Shown: in pieces, positions 1-8,528 of the stretch
Position numbering within the stretch: position 1 is the first letter of the stretch
Layout of the letters: every line of letters begins with the position of its first letter
Assembly: GCF_943193045.1 (NCBI RefSeq)
Contig: NZ_CALPCN010000004.1
Location: forward strand, 156,727-220,726
Length of the DNA stretch: 64,000 bases
Direction of reading: 5' to 3'
Origin: Pumilibacter muris
GTDB lineage: Bacteria; Bacillota; Clostridia; Christensenellales; Pumilibacteraceae
Notes under the pieces: generated by a model
What the model saw: the letters and a program-made list of their open reading frames with translations, nothing else
Database searches by the model: none
What the model was told of the DNA's origin: nothing
Made by a program: the position numbers and the translations under genes

Positions 1-34
1 CTTACTTTCGGATTCTAAAAAACAATAAAAAAAA

Positions 35-105
35 GCGCCATATTTTGGCGCATAATTTTCGGGACCAAGAGGTCGTGGGTTCAAGTCCCGTCACCTCGAC
101 CACAG
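35..105 (+). repeat. att copy 1: hairpin plus 3' half of tRNA-Pro(CGG)
   Basis: Positions 58-102 match a tRNA-Pro 3' half: anticodon loop TTCGGGA, anticodon-stem 3' strand, T arm GGTTCAAGTCC, acceptor strand and CCA. The 5' half is absent, so this is an attachment-site remnant and not a gene. The 45 bp recur exactly at 10197-10241. A short hairpin (GCGCC...GGCGC, 35-51) just to the left is also repeated there, so the DNA left of this copy probably ends another, related element outside the window. The adjacent gene is an integrase reading toward the site, the usual layout for tRNA integration. Confidence 0.85.
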
Positions 106-131
106 AAACGTCGCAGAGCGGCGTTTTTTTG

Positions 132-1034
132 TTAGGAGCGGGAAAGAAAGTCGTCGAGTTTGCGGGCTTCGGAATCGTTGAGTTTTTGTGAAACGTGGGT
201 GTAAATATCGGCTGTGGTGTCTATTTCGGAGTGACCGAGCCACGTTTGCACTACTTTTAGTGGAATTTCGGCTTCTAAACAGCGAGTGGCGAACGTGTGA
301 CGCAGGTCGTGCAACTTGTGCGCGGGACAAAAATCTTTGAAAACGTGCGTAGGGTAATCGGGGCGGAACGGGAAGAAGAACCCGAACGGAGAGGGCGTCA
401 AATCAGCCAAGAGGTCGGCAACCGAGCGGAAAAGGGGAATAACCCTATCGGATAAATCGGTTTTTGTGCCGCGAATATGTAGGCGGTTGTTTTCGTAGTC
501 CACGTCGTCCGTTTTCAGAGCGAGAGCCTCGCCGCGCCTGCACCCCGTGAACAGAAGAAACAAAAAGAATTTTTCGAGCCTGTGCTTTTTTATGCGGTTC
601 ACAAAGTCGGCAAGTTCGTCGGAAGTAAGAGCGGCGCCGACGTGCCGCTTGTGCGGGGGAATGGAAACGGCGGACATGGGATTATCTCGCAAGAGCTTTA
701 ATGCGCAAGCGGTTTTATAGCTGCCGTTCAGAACGTCGAACACCGTTTTGCGTGTGCGGGTTGCGGGAATGGAAAGCAAAAACTTTTGCAGTTGCAAGCC
801 GTCGAGCCTATCGAGCGGAACGTCGGGCAGTCCGTTTTTTATATGTACCCGCACGGCAACGTCGAGAGCATAGAGCGTTATGGGCTTTACTTTGGGGGCT
901 TTGTACGTTTGCAGCCATTCGTCAAGCCATGCGTGCAGGGTATATTTGCAGGGCGATGCCGCCGATGAGAGCGCGGCAAGCACAAGATTGAGTTTTTCGT
1001 TGAGTTCGGCAACGTTTTTTTCCAAATCAGACAT
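132..1034 (-). CDS. int: tyrosine recombinase/integrase, element 1
   Basis: This 300-residue site-specific recombinase would catalyse integration and excision of element 1. The full catalytic set is visible: R166 in TGCRRGEAL, K191 in the beta-hairpin, H242 and R245 in LHDLRHTFATR, H268 in LGHS and nucleophile Y278 in YTH. An N-terminal SAM-like DNA-binding domain spans roughly residues 30-120. The length suits a compact phage integrase that may lack a long arm-binding domain. It ends 30 bp from att copy 1, so the tRNA-Pro 3' half is its likely target. It sits just downstream of the Rep gene, with 10 bp between them. It appears intact. Confidence 0.93.
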   Translation of the reverse strand: MSDLEKNVAELNEKLNLVLAALSSAASPCKYTLHAWLDEWLQTYKAPKVKPITLYALDVAVRVHIKNGLPDVPLDRLDGLQLQKFLLSIPATRTRKTVFDVLNGSYKTACALKLLRDNPMSAVSIPPHKRHVGAALTSDELADFVNRIKKHRLEKFFLFLLFTGCRRGEALALKTDDVDYENNRLHIRGTKTDLSDRVIPLFRSVADLLADLTPSPFGFFFPFRPDYPTHVFKDFCPAHKLHDLRHTFATRCLEAEIPLKVVQTWLGHSEIDTTADIYTHVSQKLNDSEARKLDDFLSRS

Positions 1035-1044
1035 ACACAGAACC

Positions 1045-2547
1045 TCAAAAAATATCTTGCAGAAAATTCAGCTGTTGTTCGGATAAAAGCAATAAGTGAG
1101 TTCCGCTTTCGGTATCTTCTACTTTACGGATATTAGCGAATAAAGAAGAGCGTTCTTTTTCTCGAATATATCTGTCGTAAGCCAAAGCCAAATCGGGGAA
1201 AGAAAAACTTGCTTTCGGCGCAGGCGGAATTTCGTTTTTGTGTTCCAAAAGTTTTTGAGCGGACGGAATTTCCAAAAGGTGGCGTAGCTTCGACCTTGTA
1301 ATGAACGTATATTCGCCCTCTCGCATTTTGGCAAGAGTTTCGTCGGGAGTAAGATTGACCGATTCGGGACGGTCCACTTGCCATAAATACGCCTTGAACA
1401 CGTCGAAAAATTCGTCGAACCCCTCTTCGATTTCATCTTCACCGTGAAGATTAAACCAAGCCCCGTATCCTTGAATAAGTTTACGACCGTATAAAGCATG
1501 TTCGAGCACGGAAAATTGATTGTAGTCCATAAAGACGTGATTTTCGCTTTCCACCTTAAACGCATACTTAAACGCTTGCACAAAGTGGTCGTTCGTTACG
1601 GGGTCCATTATAACGGAATAGCCGTCGTTCGGACCCATAGCGCGAATTGCGTCAAGTGTTACGGCGTTATTTTTCCGCCCTTTTCCCGAACGAAGTACGG
1701 AATCATTCCCGAACACACGATACAACGGGGACGATTTCGGAATAGGTTCGGAACACGACAATCCGAATTTATATATTCGCGCAGTAATTTGGTCTACGAG
1801 TAACCGCCACAGTTTTTGCAAGAAGATTTCCAAATCCGAAAACGAGCGTTTATATACGCGTTTGCCCGAACTGTAATCGTATGAGAATTTGTTTCGATGA
1901 ATTTTCGGCAAATACAGATTTTTGTTAAAAGCAACAATCATGTGCAAATGCAAATGATAATCCGTACGCGGGGACAATTTACGTTTTGCGGAAGAACGCA
2001 AAGCGGAAGTATTCCAACCGTATGTAATTTCGGTATTGCGTAAAGCGGCGGCAAAGCCCAACGGGGATAAATCCAAGCCGCGAATTTTATCCGTCCCGTT
2101 GAGAAAACGGACCAAGCGAGCGCACGCTTCGAAAAAAATAGTTATGTATGTTCGCAAATACGGTCCGAGAATGTTCGGCGCAGTTAAAACGATATGAAAA
2201 ACGGCTTTGTCATCTGTCAACACGAGTATAGGCGGCATGAATCGTTGTAACCGCGTTGCCTGTTTCAGTTTCATGCAGTTCGGACAAAAACGGTCATGAC
2301 ATAATTCCATGCGAATCAAGTCGGCAATACTCTTTTTGTGGTGGAAGTCAAACAACAACGTTTGCCCGCAGCCGCCTATTGCGTAGTTGCGTCGAAAGTA
2401 GCTGTCTTTGCCCGTTTCTTCGAATAGTCGTCTGTAATATGCGGCAAGTTCTTCGTTGTATATAGTAAGGTCTTTTATACCCGAAACATAATCCTGCGAG
2501 AGTTCCAACGCAGATAAAATTTCCGAATAGTCAAAATTTTCTAACAT
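1045..2547 (-). CDS. rep: Rep_1-family rolling-circle replication initiator, element 1
   Basis: This is an HUH-type nickase that would start rolling-circle replication of element 1. Numbered from the chosen Met it shows a cysteine cluster (CHDRFCPNC, about 83-91), motif I FHIVLTAPN (about 117-125), the metal-binding motif HLHLH (198-202) and motif III KYAFK with catalytic tyrosine about Y328. These match the pC194/pUB110-type Rep_1 family, although at about 500 residues it is longer than most plasmid members. I chose ATG 2547, which has GGAG upstream. A GTG at 2592 would add 15 residues but lacks a good ribosome site. Element 2 has an unrelated Rep, so the two elements share morphogenesis genes but not replication genes. 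Confidence 0.88.
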   Translation of the reverse strand: MLENFDYSEILSALELSQDYVSGIKDLTIYNEELAAYYRRLFEETGKDSYFRRNYAIGGCGQTLLFDFHHKKSIADLIRMELCHDRFCPNCMKLKQATRLQRFMPPILVLTDDKAVFHIVLTAPNILGPYLRTYITIFFEACARLVRFLNGTDKIRGLDLSPLGFAAALRNTEITYGWNTSALRSSAKRKLSPRTDYHLHLHMIVAFNKNLYLPKIHRNKFSYDYSSGKRVYKRSFSDLEIFLQKLWRLLVDQITARIYKFGLSCSEPIPKSSPLYRVFGNDSVLRSGKGRKNNAVTLDAIRAMGPNDGYSVIMDPVTNDHFVQAFKYAFKVESENHVFMDYNQFSVLEHALYGRKLIQGYGAWFNLHGEDEIEEGFDEFFDVFKAYLWQVDRPESVNLTPDETLAKMREGEYTFITRSKLRHLLEIPSAQKLLEHKNEIPPAPKASFSFPDLALAYDRYIREKERSSLFANIRKVEDTESGTHLLLLSEQQLNFLQDIF

Positions 2548-3104
2548 GCTTTTTTTGTTCTCCGAAACAAAGTATGTATAAGCGCGTGTCACGAGATGTT
2601 TCTAAATGTTCAAGGTCGGGGCATTGCGGCGCGCTGGCGCGCGCCGCAAGCCGCCGACGAAAGCCGCCGCACGGGGCGGCGACCGCAGGCAAGCCGTAAG
2701 CGGTCGCCGCCGAAAATTTTGCGATTGCATAACCGCAACCGCCGTTTGCCCGCCCATGACGAAGGAGCTTTGCGAGAAGCCGAAAGGGTTCGACTCGCCG
2801 AGTTGCAGAGCGGGGGAACGTGAGGTTCCCACGCCGAGCGGGAATTGCTTTTTGCCTTGCAGGCAGTGGCTTGCGTTCCGCTCTCGCGGCTTTATGGGTT
2901 ATGGGCGGGGTGGAGTGGAGCGCATACCCGCAACCGAGCGAATGGCAAAAGGAATAATTTTTGCCGTTGCTCTTTGCGTTGTGCGAGAGGTTTCCTTTGA
3001 TTGCAAGTGAATTTTTGCGCGACGTCGCAGCGCATCGGCGTTCATTCACTCACTCGCGCGAGTGACTTTTTGGGTGACATTCCCGGACTTCGAGCATAGT
3101 TTTT
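2548..3104. other. noncoding hairpin-rich region, candidate replication origin/packaging region of element 1
   Basis: This is about 550 bp between rep and the lysine-rich gene, with no convincing gene in any frame; the open frames there look like GC-rich artefacts. It holds a perfect 11-bp stem with a 4-nt loop (2624-2634 paired with 2639-2649) and a perfect 12-bp stem with a 13-nt loop (2675-2686 paired with 2700-2711). Filamentous-phage intergenic regions carry the plus and minus origins and the packaging hairpin, and the Rep cut site would be expected here. The assignment rests on structure and location only. Confidence 0.6.
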
Positions 3105-3560
3105 TCACTTGCTTTTTGCGGATTTCCGCTGTTTTTTAGCGGCTTTTTTCGCCTTTTTAGCGTTTGCTTTGGCTACTTTTGCCGCCTTGCTTTTTTCCTT
3201 TTTGGCTACTTTCTTCGCTTTCGATTCGGCTTTGCGGCGGACTTTCTCGGCGGCAGAGTTTGCCTTTTTCTCCGCTTTACGGGCGGCAGTGAGCTTTTTG
3301 CGCGCCGTTTTCATTTCCCGCACTTTGTCTTTATGCTCCCATTTATCCGCCTTGCGAGTGTCTTTGTACTCCCATGCGGCTCTATATTCTTCTCGTTTGA
3401 GCCGTAACTTTACAACGGCGTTTGCGGAGTTTATGACGGGCGTTTGCGACACGTTTAGTTGCTTATCCGTGATTGTGTCGTTGTCGCGCAATTCGCCTTG
3501 CGTGCGTAGTTGATTGTAATGTTCTTCGGTTAATCGCGCTAATTCGTCAACTCGTAACAT
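3105..3560 (-). CDS. lysine/alanine-rich basic protein, element 1
   Basis: This 151-residue protein has a soluble, mixed N-terminal half (about 1-65) and a strongly basic tail from about residue 75 made of Lys, Ala and Arg in a helical pattern. There is no signal peptide or membrane segment. The tail should bind nucleic acid or an acidic partner. Its start overlaps the end of the Zot-like ATPase gene by 14 bp, which implies translational coupling. Element 2 has a smaller basic protein in the same position (19078-19314), so the slot appears conserved. A role in handling ssDNA during extrusion is a guess. I do not recognise the family. Confidence 0.75.
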   Translation of the reverse strand: MLRVDELARLTEEHYNQLRTQGELRDNDTITDKQLNVSQTPVINSANAVVKLRLKREEYRAAWEYKDTRKADKWEHKDKVREMKTARKKLTAARKAEKKANSAAEKVRRKAESKAKKVAKKEKSKAAKVAKANAKKAKKAAKKQRKSAKSK

Positions 3561-4380
3561 AGGACTTCCTTTTTTTATAATACGTTTCGGGCACCGTGTA
3601 GTCGTGTTGGTCGTTGAAGTCTGCCACTTCGTCGCGGGTGTAGCCTGTGGGAACGGCGTGCCGAAGATTGAAACTTTCGTCTTCGTTACCTTTCAAAAAT
3701 GCGGGAAAGAACGCATAACTGTCGTAATGTTTGAAAATGTTGCCCGCGTACTCGAAATGCACTTTGTCGCCGCGCAAAATTTTGCTTTTGCCTCCCTCTA
3801 TGTAAGCGATAGCGGCGGCAACGTTATCCCATTGATAGCAAGTCCACTGCGAACGCGTCACTCGTCTGCCCGTTTGCTCGTGTTCGAGCTCTTCCACAAA
3901 AATGACTTCGGCGGCAAGTTCGCGGATATTTAGGTCGATGAGTTTGGGGCGCTGCACCGTGCAGCACACATTTAGTCTGTAATGCCCGTGAAGCTCGTAG
4001 AACCGCGACACAAAATCCGCCAAATTCTTACTGTCGCGGCTGTTGAAATACTTTTGCGCTTCGTCGAGAAAGATATACGACGCGGGCGGCAGGAACATTG
4101 TGGGGTGGTCCACCTTATTATATAACCCGAGAAAAAAGCCGTTGCACTCATAGCTTTTTATTCTGCCGTTAGCGCCCGACATAATGGTGTAGTCCGCAAA
4201 CACGAGGTGGTCGGCGGGCGGCTCGTAATGAAACCCGCCGTTATTCAGCGGCGCAAGTAATTTACGGCACTTTATAAGGTCCCTATGCGCCTGCACGCCT
4301 TTCATGTGTTCGAGCGCGAACCGCGTCATGAGTGCCGTTTTCCCTGCGCGGGGTATTCCGCAGATTATTGTTATTGCCAT
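3547..4380 (-). CDS. Zot/pI-like assembly ATPase, element 1
   Basis: This 277-residue P-loop ATPase resembles the Zonular-occludens-toxin (Zot) domain of filamentous-phage pI proteins, which power virion assembly at the membrane. Walker A is GIPRAGKT at residues 8-15, and Walker B is YIFLDEAQ with D106 and E107. A Q-R-P motif follows at about 145, as is usual for the family. No transmembrane helix is visible, unlike classical pI/Zot proteins. It may instead dock on the neighbouring membrane protein. I chose ATG 4380, which puts Walker A at the N terminus and leaves a 5-bp gap to the upstream gene; the frame stays open to 4536 without need. Confidence 0.85.
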   Translation of the reverse strand: MAITIICGIPRAGKTALMTRFALEHMKGVQAHRDLIKCRKLLAPLNNGGFHYEPPADHLVFADYTIMSGANGRIKSYECNGFFLGLYNKVDHPTMFLPPASYIFLDEAQKYFNSRDSKNLADFVSRFYELHGHYRLNVCCTVQRPKLIDLNIRELAAEVIFVEELEHEQTGRRVTRSQWTCYQWDNVAAAIAYIEGGKSKILRGDKVHFEYAGNIFKHYDSYAFFPAFLKGNEDESFNLRHAVPTGYTRDEVADFNDQHDYTVPETYYKKRKSYVTS

Positions 4381-4385
4381 GTTTG

Positions 4386-5249
4386 TTACTTGCCAAAGCC
4401 GAACCGCAACAAGCGAATCACCAACATAAGCACAAACAACGCCGCCAAGCCACCCAGCGCCCACCATATCCACACAGGAATGGAATCTGCCGAACAGCCT
4501 GTGCCGTTTTTCATAGCGGACATAATGCCCGCCCAATTATCCAGCTTAAAATCGGGACTCGTTGGGTCGTCACTGCCTGCGGGAATATCTTTGGTATACA
4601 GCCGCACGTCGATTTCCTGCGTGTATTTTAACGGCATTACGTCTTTCCCTTCGTTTTTCACAAATGTAAGATTAAACCGCCGCAAAGACGCCCCTTGATT
4701 TTGCATGGCATACTGCATAAAGTTGTAATAACTTTTGGGAATGCGGATAGCATTGCCGTTTTCTTCCGTAAAATCTTCCTGCGCCCATAAACGAGCATGA
4801 TGAAATATAGACTTTCTTTCGTAGCGCACTTTGGTGAAAACGCTAACGAAAACGGGTTGATTATTATATTTTATATCCACAAAAGTCAACAGAGCCGTCG
4901 CATCGTGCGTTTTGTCCGACCACATGGCTGTTCCCGACCATTTACCCCAAGTGTCTTCATATTCTTCCGAAACTATTCCCGTAGACTGATTCGACAGCTT
5001 AATTTCCATAAAGTAGCCCGTCATTGTATCGGTAGAAAAGCACGTGCCGTTTTTCGTCGTATTCGGGTCGTCGGGGTTTTCATACGGATTCTTACTTGTG
5101 TCGGACGCTAACAGAGCCGCAGATTGCACCGAAGAAACACCGTTCGTTTTGTCGGTGGGTTTGACTTTGCGGTAGACGAAAAATCCGCCCACCGCACAAG
5201 TCGCGCCCAGAATAAAGGCGATAACCGCCGTAATTATTCTGCGAATCAT
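4386..5249 (-). CDS. double-anchored membrane protein upstream of Zot, element 1
   Basis: The 287-residue product has an N-terminal hydrophobic segment (about 5-27), an outside domain of about 220 residues and a C-terminal membrane helix rich in Trp and Leu (about 254-280) ending in basic residues. It lies between the InlB-repeat gene and the Zot gene with gaps of one and five bases. In filamentous phages the slot before pI often codes for a minor virion or assembly-site membrane protein. Here it could also supply the membrane anchor that the Zot-like ATPase lacks. The counterpart in element 2 is 16797-18263. I see no recognisable domain. Confidence 0.75.
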   Translation of the reverse strand: MIRRIITAVIAFILGATCAVGGFFVYRKVKPTDKTNGVSSVQSAALLASDTSKNPYENPDDPNTTKNGTCFSTDTMTGYFMEIKLSNQSTGIVSEEYEDTWGKWSGTAMWSDKTHDATALLTFVDIKYNNQPVFVSVFTKVRYERKSIFHHARLWAQEDFTEENGNAIRIPKSYYNFMQYAMQNQGASLRRFNLTFVKNEGKDVMPLKYTQEIDVRLYTKDIPAGSDDPTSPDFKLDNWAGIMSAMKNGTGCSADSIPVWIWWALGGLAALFVLMLVIRLLRFGFGK

Positions 5250-5250
5250 A

Positions 5251-6384
5251 TTATTGCCCTCGTTTTACGGCTACCGTTATAGACACTATCGAAGTAACAC
5301 TCAAAGCACATAGCAAACCAACTACTGCCCAAAAAATCCATTCGTGCGTGCCGATATAATTCCCGACTTTCTCCATATCTGTGAGTTCGGTTACAAGAAC
5401 TTCGGCGTTTTCGGTGATAATAGACTGTTTGCTAACGGGAACGCCTTGCAATGTGGAAACCGAATAAGAAAGCATATTTGCCGCTTCCATTGCCTTGACA
5501 AGTCGCGTGCCGTATTCAACCTGCAAAGTCGCATAAACTTCGCTATTTTCCGTCATAAACGTAACGGTAAAAACTTTGATTTCCCAACGTGCCACAAGCG
5601 TGACGTTTGAGGTAATAGCTTCACCGTTATACTTCATGCCCGCCAAAGTATACCACCCTACAAAATTGTACCCTGTGCGAGTGGGGGTAGGAGTGGGAGC
5701 CGCCGAATTCCAGTTCACCGTTGCAGGATTCACCGCCGTGCCGTTGTTTGAATCATATGTAACCGTATAGGTGTTGATTTCAAACTTCGGATACAATGTA
5801 GTATCCGCATAGATAGGCTCGCCGTTATACGGACGTGTAAGTTCTTCGTCGTAATACCAACCCACAAAGTGGTGCCCTTCTTTCACGGGGGCGTCAGGGA
5901 GTTGAACGGGAATCGGCTCAAAATTATATGTGAATGTAATATAATCGGGATATGTGCTTGAATGAATAGCAAAATAATCCGCATTGTAATGCGTAAAATT
6001 TATAGGGGTACCCGAGCGACTAACCGTAATATCTTTGAAAACGAACCCTTCAAACGAAAACGGCGCCGAACGAGGGACAAGAACATATAAATCTGTCGTA
6101 TTATGATAATAATTCATAATACCTTCGCTTGTTTTTGTGTTATCTACATTATTTGTAAGCTTGATAAATGAAGTATGAGAAGCGGCAAGAACGTCATAAC
6201 GAAAATTCTGACTTTTTAATTCGCTGTCGTTCAAAAATGTGAGTCCGTTTGTACTCATTTCCGCCCGCGCTTCCGTTTTCGGCATAAACGAAAGTGTTGC
6301 AATAAGTGCCAAAACCACCATAGCACAAAACGCAACGATAACGCCGCGTCTTTTAATTTGTTTTCCCATAGTAAAAGTTTTCAT
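5251..6384 (-). CDS. InlB B-repeat surface/adsorption protein, element 1
   Basis: This 377-residue protein has a basic start and signal-like helix (about 13-41), a unique domain (about 45-150), two Listeria-Bacteroides (InlB B-type) repeats marked by GWYYDEELTRPYNGEPIYA and GWYTLAGMKYNGEAI (about 150-270), a linker and a C-terminal membrane helix (about 345-370). Signal, extracellular domain and C-terminal anchor is the layout of pIII adsorption proteins, so it is the best candidate for the host-recognition tip protein. Its start overlaps the stop of the preceding gene by four bases. Element 2 has a clear paralogue at 15600-16793. Confidence 0.8.
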   Translation of the reverse strand: MKTFTMGKQIKRRGVIVAFCAMVVLALIATLSFMPKTEARAEMSTNGLTFLNDSELKSQNFRYDVLAASHTSFIKLTNNVDNTKTSEGIMNYYHNTTDLYVLVPRSAPFSFEGFVFKDITVSRSGTPINFTHYNADYFAIHSSTYPDYITFTYNFEPIPVQLPDAPVKEGHHFVGWYYDEELTRPYNGEPIYADTTLYPKFEINTYTVTYDSNNGTAVNPATVNWNSAAPTPTPTRTGYNFVGWYTLAGMKYNGEAITSNVTLVARWEIKVFTVTFMTENSEVYATLQVEYGTRLVKAMEAANMLSYSVSTLQGVPVSKQSIITENAEVLVTELTDMEKVGNYIGTHEWIFWAVVGLLCALSVTSIVSITVAVKRGQ

Positions 6385-6725
6385 TTTTTGCCCCCTTTTG
6401 CGTTAAAGCACTTTGCACTGTCACGCGCTTGGTCGACCCGCCCTCTACGGTAAGCCTTTTGCGCCTTTGTGAGCTCTTTCAAATTGCCGTTGTCGTCATA
6501 CTTGAATTTACCCTCGTTCGTCATGTGAGCGCCAACACGAAGCTCTTGCGCCGCTTTCGCCGTCTTGCCCGCAGGCGTTAAAAGCGTTTTTGTTACGCCG
6601 TCGGAATACACAATTTTCGTCCCGACATGCACACGTTCGCCGTCTTTGGTCTTGTTTACCGTGCTGTACACGGGAGAAGTTTTCACTATCTCCGCTCGCC
6701 GTTTCGTCTCTTGATACTTTGGCAT
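6381..6725 (-). CDS. small basic protein, element 1
   Basis: This 114-residue, Lys/Arg-rich, soluble protein has no cysteine cluster and no hydrophobic segment. It contains a short stretch resembling SPR/SHOCT-like small basic proteins, but I do not assign a family. It is the first gene after the roughly 200-bp noncoding gap and is translationally coupled to the InlB-repeat gene. By order its counterpart is the 94-residue basic protein 14797-15081 of element 2. DNA or virion binding is possible from its charge. Confidence 0.7.
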   Translation of the reverse strand: MPKYQETKRRAEIVKTSPVYSTVNKTKDGERVHVGTKIVYSDGVTKTLLTPAGKTAKAAQELRVGAHMTNEGKFKYDDNGNLKELTKAQKAYRRGRVDQARDSAKCFNAKGGKK

Positions 6726-6922
6726 ATTCTTTCCTTTGCCCTTATCCCCGTTGGGCGCGAGGTTATTAAATGGTAGTCGGTTTATTTATAGACGACGCCG
6801 ACCTAAACGTCTGAAAGTGATTGTGTATGCAAAGCGTCGGAGGCAACCCGAACGCCCGCAATGGTCCGTAACTTGTTTCGGCACAAGCTACGGGAAAGCC
6901 GTTTCGGAGACGCGAATCAAGT
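6726..6922 (-). other. noncoding gap with hairpin inside the late operon, element 1
   Basis: About 200 bp without a plausible minus-strand gene break an otherwise gapless operon. The segment contains an 11-bp stem (6866-6876 with 6883-6893, one G·U pair) and a 6-nt loop. It could be a packaging signal, a processing site or a transcription-regulatory hairpin. Element 2 has a similar gap with a hairpin (14668-14707) just upstream of its own basic-protein gene. Confidence 0.5.
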
Positions 6923-7117
6923 TTACCGTCGTTTTTCGCAAAGGGACGTTTTAACTATTTTTGCGTAAGCACATGCCGTGTTGACCGAAGAAGTAACCGT
7001 ATTGCTTTTGACGCATTTACCGACGTTTCCCAAGACAATAGCGGGCGCGTCGTCTATTCCGCAAAAATACGCGCAACTTTCGCATGTGGCAGTGGGGTAG
7101 ACGCTACTCTTCGGAAT
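6923..7117 (-). CDS. small cysteine-rich protein, element 1
   Basis: This 64-residue product has spaced cysteines (CESCAYFC, then GKC and AC) resembling small zinc-ribbon proteins that are common in phage and Clostridia operons. I chose ATG 7117 because it overlaps the end of the preceding gene by 14 bp, a coupling arrangement seen elsewhere in this operon. A longer reading from 7222 would overlap the neighbour by over 100 bp. The protein is soluble. Its role is unknown; metal binding is inferred from the cysteines. Confidence 0.6.
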   Translation of the reverse strand: MPKSSVYPTATCESCAYFCGIDDAPAIVLGNVGKCVKSNTVTSSVNTACAYAKIVKTSLCEKRR

Positions 7118-7577
7118 CATCGGAAACAGGCGTTTCTTCGTCGTAATACCGCGAAAGTTTGATATTCCATGCTTCCGAACAGTAAAAGGCAAGCACTGAA
7201 TACTGCTCTTTTTTATCCGCACGGAACTCTATATCGCCCGCAAAAAATGGATTGTCTATAAAGCAACTGACCACCGTCATGTCTTTTTTGTTTTTCTTAC
7301 TGTAAAAGGTAACGGGCGTAAGATAACCGTTTACCGTAAACGACCCGCTTTCGTTCAACAGCTTGCGGGCTTTATAGTCGAATATGCCTTTGTCCGACTT
7401 CCACTTCGGCGACAGTTCAACCTCGAAATCTTCGCCCTCAAAAGGGTTGATAAGGTCCGCCGCGATATATGCGCGCTTATCCTTACCGAATCCGCTTTCG
7501 TGCACCACTACGGTTGCCGTTATAGGCAATCTCGGTTGCGCGTTCTGTCCATCCTGTTGTTTTGCCACTTTTACCAT
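7104..7577 (-). CDS. putative ssDNA-binding protein (pV-like by position), element 1
   Basis: The 157-residue soluble protein looks rich in beta strands and ends in a strongly acidic tail (EETPVSDDSEE), as ssDNA-binding proteins often do. It opens the morphogenesis run with a good ribosome site (AAAGGAG). In filamentous phages pV coats the single-stranded genome before extrusion, and both elements have an unassigned small beta-type protein near here (compare 15114-15470). The function comes from position, size and the tail; I see no diagnostic OB-fold motif. Confidence 0.6.
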   Translation of the reverse strand: MVKVAKQQDGQNAQPRLPITATVVVHESGFGKDKRAYIAADLINPFEGEDFEVELSPKWKSDKGIFDYKARKLLNESGSFTVNGYLTPVTFYSKKNKKDMTVVSCFIDNPFFAGDIEFRADKKEQYSVLAFYCSEAWNIKLSRYYDEETPVSDDSEE

Positions 7578-7676
7578 GTTAAAAACTCCTTTGCCCTTGT
7601 CGGTGCCAACTTAAATTTTATTTGCTATCTGCCGCAGTCGGCAGGTGTAGCCGTTATATGATTTAGCTTTTCCGCC

Positions 7677-7868
7677 TTATTGCCAAAGTCGATTGTCGTA
7701 TTCTTTTAACTCGGAAATTACGCACCCTATATCGTCGATAACGGATTCGTCGGTTACTGCGCGAACAAAATAGTCTACCGATTGCTTATATGTAAATCCA
7801 TTTTGTTCACGTATCGCACTCAATAATTGCGCTATCTTTATTCCGTTCTCGCCCTCGAATTTTACCAT
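7677..7868 (-). CDS. small acidic protein, element 1
   Basis: This 63-residue soluble protein starts MVKFEGENG and ends with an acidic helix. I chose ATG 7868, preceded by an AAGGCGG-like ribosome site; a longer reading to 7904 gives an implausible Arg-rich leader. It lies 11 bp below the next cysteine-rich gene on the same strand. Small early regulators and anti-host proteins sit here in many phages, but nothing in the sequence indicates a function. Confidence 0.6.
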   Translation of the reverse strand: MVKFEGENGIKIAQLLSAIREQNGFTYKQSVDYFVRAVTDESVIDDIGCVISELKEYDNRLWQ

Positions 7869-7879
7869 ATGTAACCGCC

Positions 7880-8257
7880 TTAATCGTCTATGTCTTCGAT
7901 ACAATCCGTAAACGAGTTATACCGTGTTCGCCGTTCGGGAGGGTCGCAACCGTATGCGTCGCAATATGCGGGACTCATATACACCAACGCGCCGCACACT
8001 TGACATACGCCGCTTGCGTCCGCTTCCGCACTGCAACTGTGCGCGTCGGGTTCGTCGTCGGGCGGCATAGTATTCGTTAAACTTTCATCATCTGCCGTCA
8101 TAGCGTCGGCAATTCGTTCCAACTTCGCATCACTTTCCAGCATAGGACAATAGCCGTCATGTTCGTTATTGTTAGTGTCACAGACTTCACCTGTATCACC
8201 GTGCCAAAAACAATAACCGTCACAATAATAGTGACACCGCTTTTTTCTTTTTTTCAT
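7880..8257 (-). CDS. cysteine-rich zinc-binding protein, element 1
   Basis: The 125-residue product has an N-terminal Cys/His cluster (CHYYCDGYCFWHGD...C...C, about 8-40), an acidic middle and a second CQVCG-type pair around residues 85-90. It should bind one or two zinc ions. ATG 8257 follows a GGAGG ribosome site; an in-frame GTG further upstream is less likely. It belongs to the leftward early block controlled by the repressor at 8954. No known family is recognised. Confidence 0.7.
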   Translation of the reverse strand: MKKRKKRCHYYCDGYCFWHGDTGEVCDTNNNEHDGYCPMLESDAKLERIADAMTADDESLTNTMPPDDEPDAHSCSAEADASGVCQVCGALVYMSPAYCDAYGCDPPERRTRYNSFTDCIEDIDD

Positions 8258-8272
8258 GTTTGTTGCCTCCAC

Positions 8273-8301
8273 TTGTATTTTTTGTTAAATTATGGTATAC
8301 T
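8273..8301 (+). promoter_or_regulatory. promoter for the 8334 gene
   Basis: TTGTAT (8273-8278), a 17-bp spacer and TATACT (8296-8301) read rightward, about 33 bp before the start codon of the only rightward gene in this stretch. Confidence 0.55.
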
Positions 8302-8333
8302 GATAAATAAACCTTTTAAGGAGTGTTCCACCT

Positions 8334-8528
8334 ATGACGAAAATCTGTAAATACTGCAAAAAAGAATTTACTCCCATGAAACCCGGTCATGATTCTTGCC
8401 ATGACTGTTGGATGAAACACGAATATGTGCCACCCAGAACTTGCAAAAACTGCGGACGACCTATTGGCGACCACCCGAGCAATCACCAATATTGCAGTGA
8501 ATGCAATACTAAACTTTTTCACAGTTAG
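8334..8528 (+). CDS. double zinc-ribbon small protein, element 1
   Basis: This 64-residue protein has eight regularly paired cysteines (CKYC, CHDC, CKNC, CSEC), typical of a treble-clef or double zinc ribbon. It is transcribed against its neighbours, has its own promoter (8273-8301) and an AAGGAG ribosome site, and overlaps the convergent gene 8509-8838 at the 3' end by 20 bp. A nucleic-acid or protein-binding regulator is likely; the exact role is unknown. Confidence 0.75.
   Translation: MTKICKYCKKEFTPMKPGHDSCHDCWMKHEYVPPRTCKNCGRPIGDHPSNHQYCSECNTKLFHS

Noticed and set aside
58..102. Intact tRNA-Pro gene
   Set aside because: Only the anticodon loop to CCA is present. The 5' half, D arm and anticodon 5' stem are missing.
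2596..3049. Overlapping open frames in the rep-adjacent noncoding region of element 1
   Set aside because: They are all GC-rich, low-complexity, mutually overlapping and lack ribosome sites. The hairpin content explains the region better.
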